DNA of 5,065 nt, from positions 1 through 5,065 of the forward strand of contig NZ_JNZP01000065.1 in the NCBI RefSeq assembly GCF_000725545.1. The letters are read 5' to 3'. Position 1 is the stretch's first letter; every line of letters starts with the position of its first letter. The notes under the pieces were generated by a model. That model saw only the letters and a list, made by a program, of their open reading frames with translations, did not search any database and had not been told where the DNA came from. Of the stretch, positions 5,011 through 5,065 are shown piece after piece. Source of the DNA: Streptomyces exfoliatus. Its GTDB lineage: Bacteria > Actinomycetota > Actinomycetes > Streptomycetales > Streptomycetaceae. The position numbers and the translations under genes are program-made.

Positions 5011-5065
5011 GCCGCCTCGAAGTCATCAGGGCCGATCTCCATGGCCACGTACTGCGGATCACGAA
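4977..5065 (-). CDS. 3' end of an unidentified gene running off the window
   Basis: Twenty-eight codons before a TGA at 4979-4977: DPQYVAMEIGPDDFEAAWQR, then AHRPPEG. The acidic helix-forming text and sensible codons (GTG GCC ATG GAG ATC GGC) are those of a genuine C-terminus, though too little remains to name it. It overlaps the downstream gene on the same strand, so the two are probably co-transcribed, unless a one-base shift near 4980 has split one gene into two. Confidence 0.52.
   Translation of the reverse strand, partial: RDPQYVAMEIGPDDFEAAWQRAHRPPEG

Noticed and set aside
4631..5062. Minus-strand 143-codon open frame
   Set aside because: Overlaps the better-supported frames at 4750-5010 and 4977-5065, and its own text is low-complexity.
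1..5065. tRNA genes, CRISPR arrays or a complete insertion sequence
   Set aside because: None seen by eye: no cloverleaf with CCA-adjacent stem, no regularly spaced repeats, and only a transposase fragment.

Overview
The window is high-GC DNA with strong G/C preference at third codon positions. Together with the protein types present (an LRR/cysteine protein, a SUKH-like protein, and small W-rich or DUF-type hypotheticals), this points to a Streptomyces or closely related actinomycete. No rRNA, tRNA, CRISPR array or complete mobile element was seen. Genes are short, mostly single, alternate in strand, and are separated by decayed coding sequence. That is what one expects of an accessory or chromosome-arm region, not of a conserved operon.

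Layout. 26-835 (+) is a leucine-rich-repeat protein with a C-terminal four-cysteine motif; its frame is open to the left edge of the window. 836-1384 holds no gene I can support. It contains a strong 13-bp perfect inverted repeat (1082-1125) and a block of about 92% GC (1161-1250). 1385-1819 (-) is an open frame that looks like a chimera: a DUF4238-like N-terminus, a low-quality middle, then a second coding-like block whose codon signature continues past the TGA at 1385-1387. 1987-2295 (+) is a small conserved-looking hypothetical gene, possibly coupled by an ATGA overlap to a tiny upstream ORF. 2303-2429 holds the C-terminal scrap of an IS5-type transposase bracketed by a 10-bp direct repeat. 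2428-2760 (-) is a probable frameshifted gene whose stop codon lies in that repeat, and it overlaps the end of the small gene at 2756-3067 (-).

The right half is in better condition. 3253-3528 (+) encodes a 91-aa protein with a segment resembling the ribosomal L7/L12 C-terminal fold. It converges on 3568-4101 (-), a SUKH (SMI1/KNR4)-like protein, with a hairpin in the 39-bp gap between them. The SUKH gene diverges from 4218-4637 (+), a DUF6578-like protein; their 116-bp shared upstream region holds three successive inverted repeats. Beyond a second possible convergent terminator lie a small minus-strand gene (4750-5010) and the 3' end of another minus-strand gene (4977-5065) that overlaps it and runs off the window.

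I see no pathway or multi-gene machine linking these genes. SUKH-like proteins are commonly immunity proteins of polymorphic toxin systems and LRR proteins are interaction modules, so a remnant of a toxin-immunity locus is possible, but no toxin is visible here. The best leads are the repeat-bracketed transposase scrap with its adjoining broken gene, the chimeric frame at 1385-1819, and the hairpin-rich regulatory intervals.
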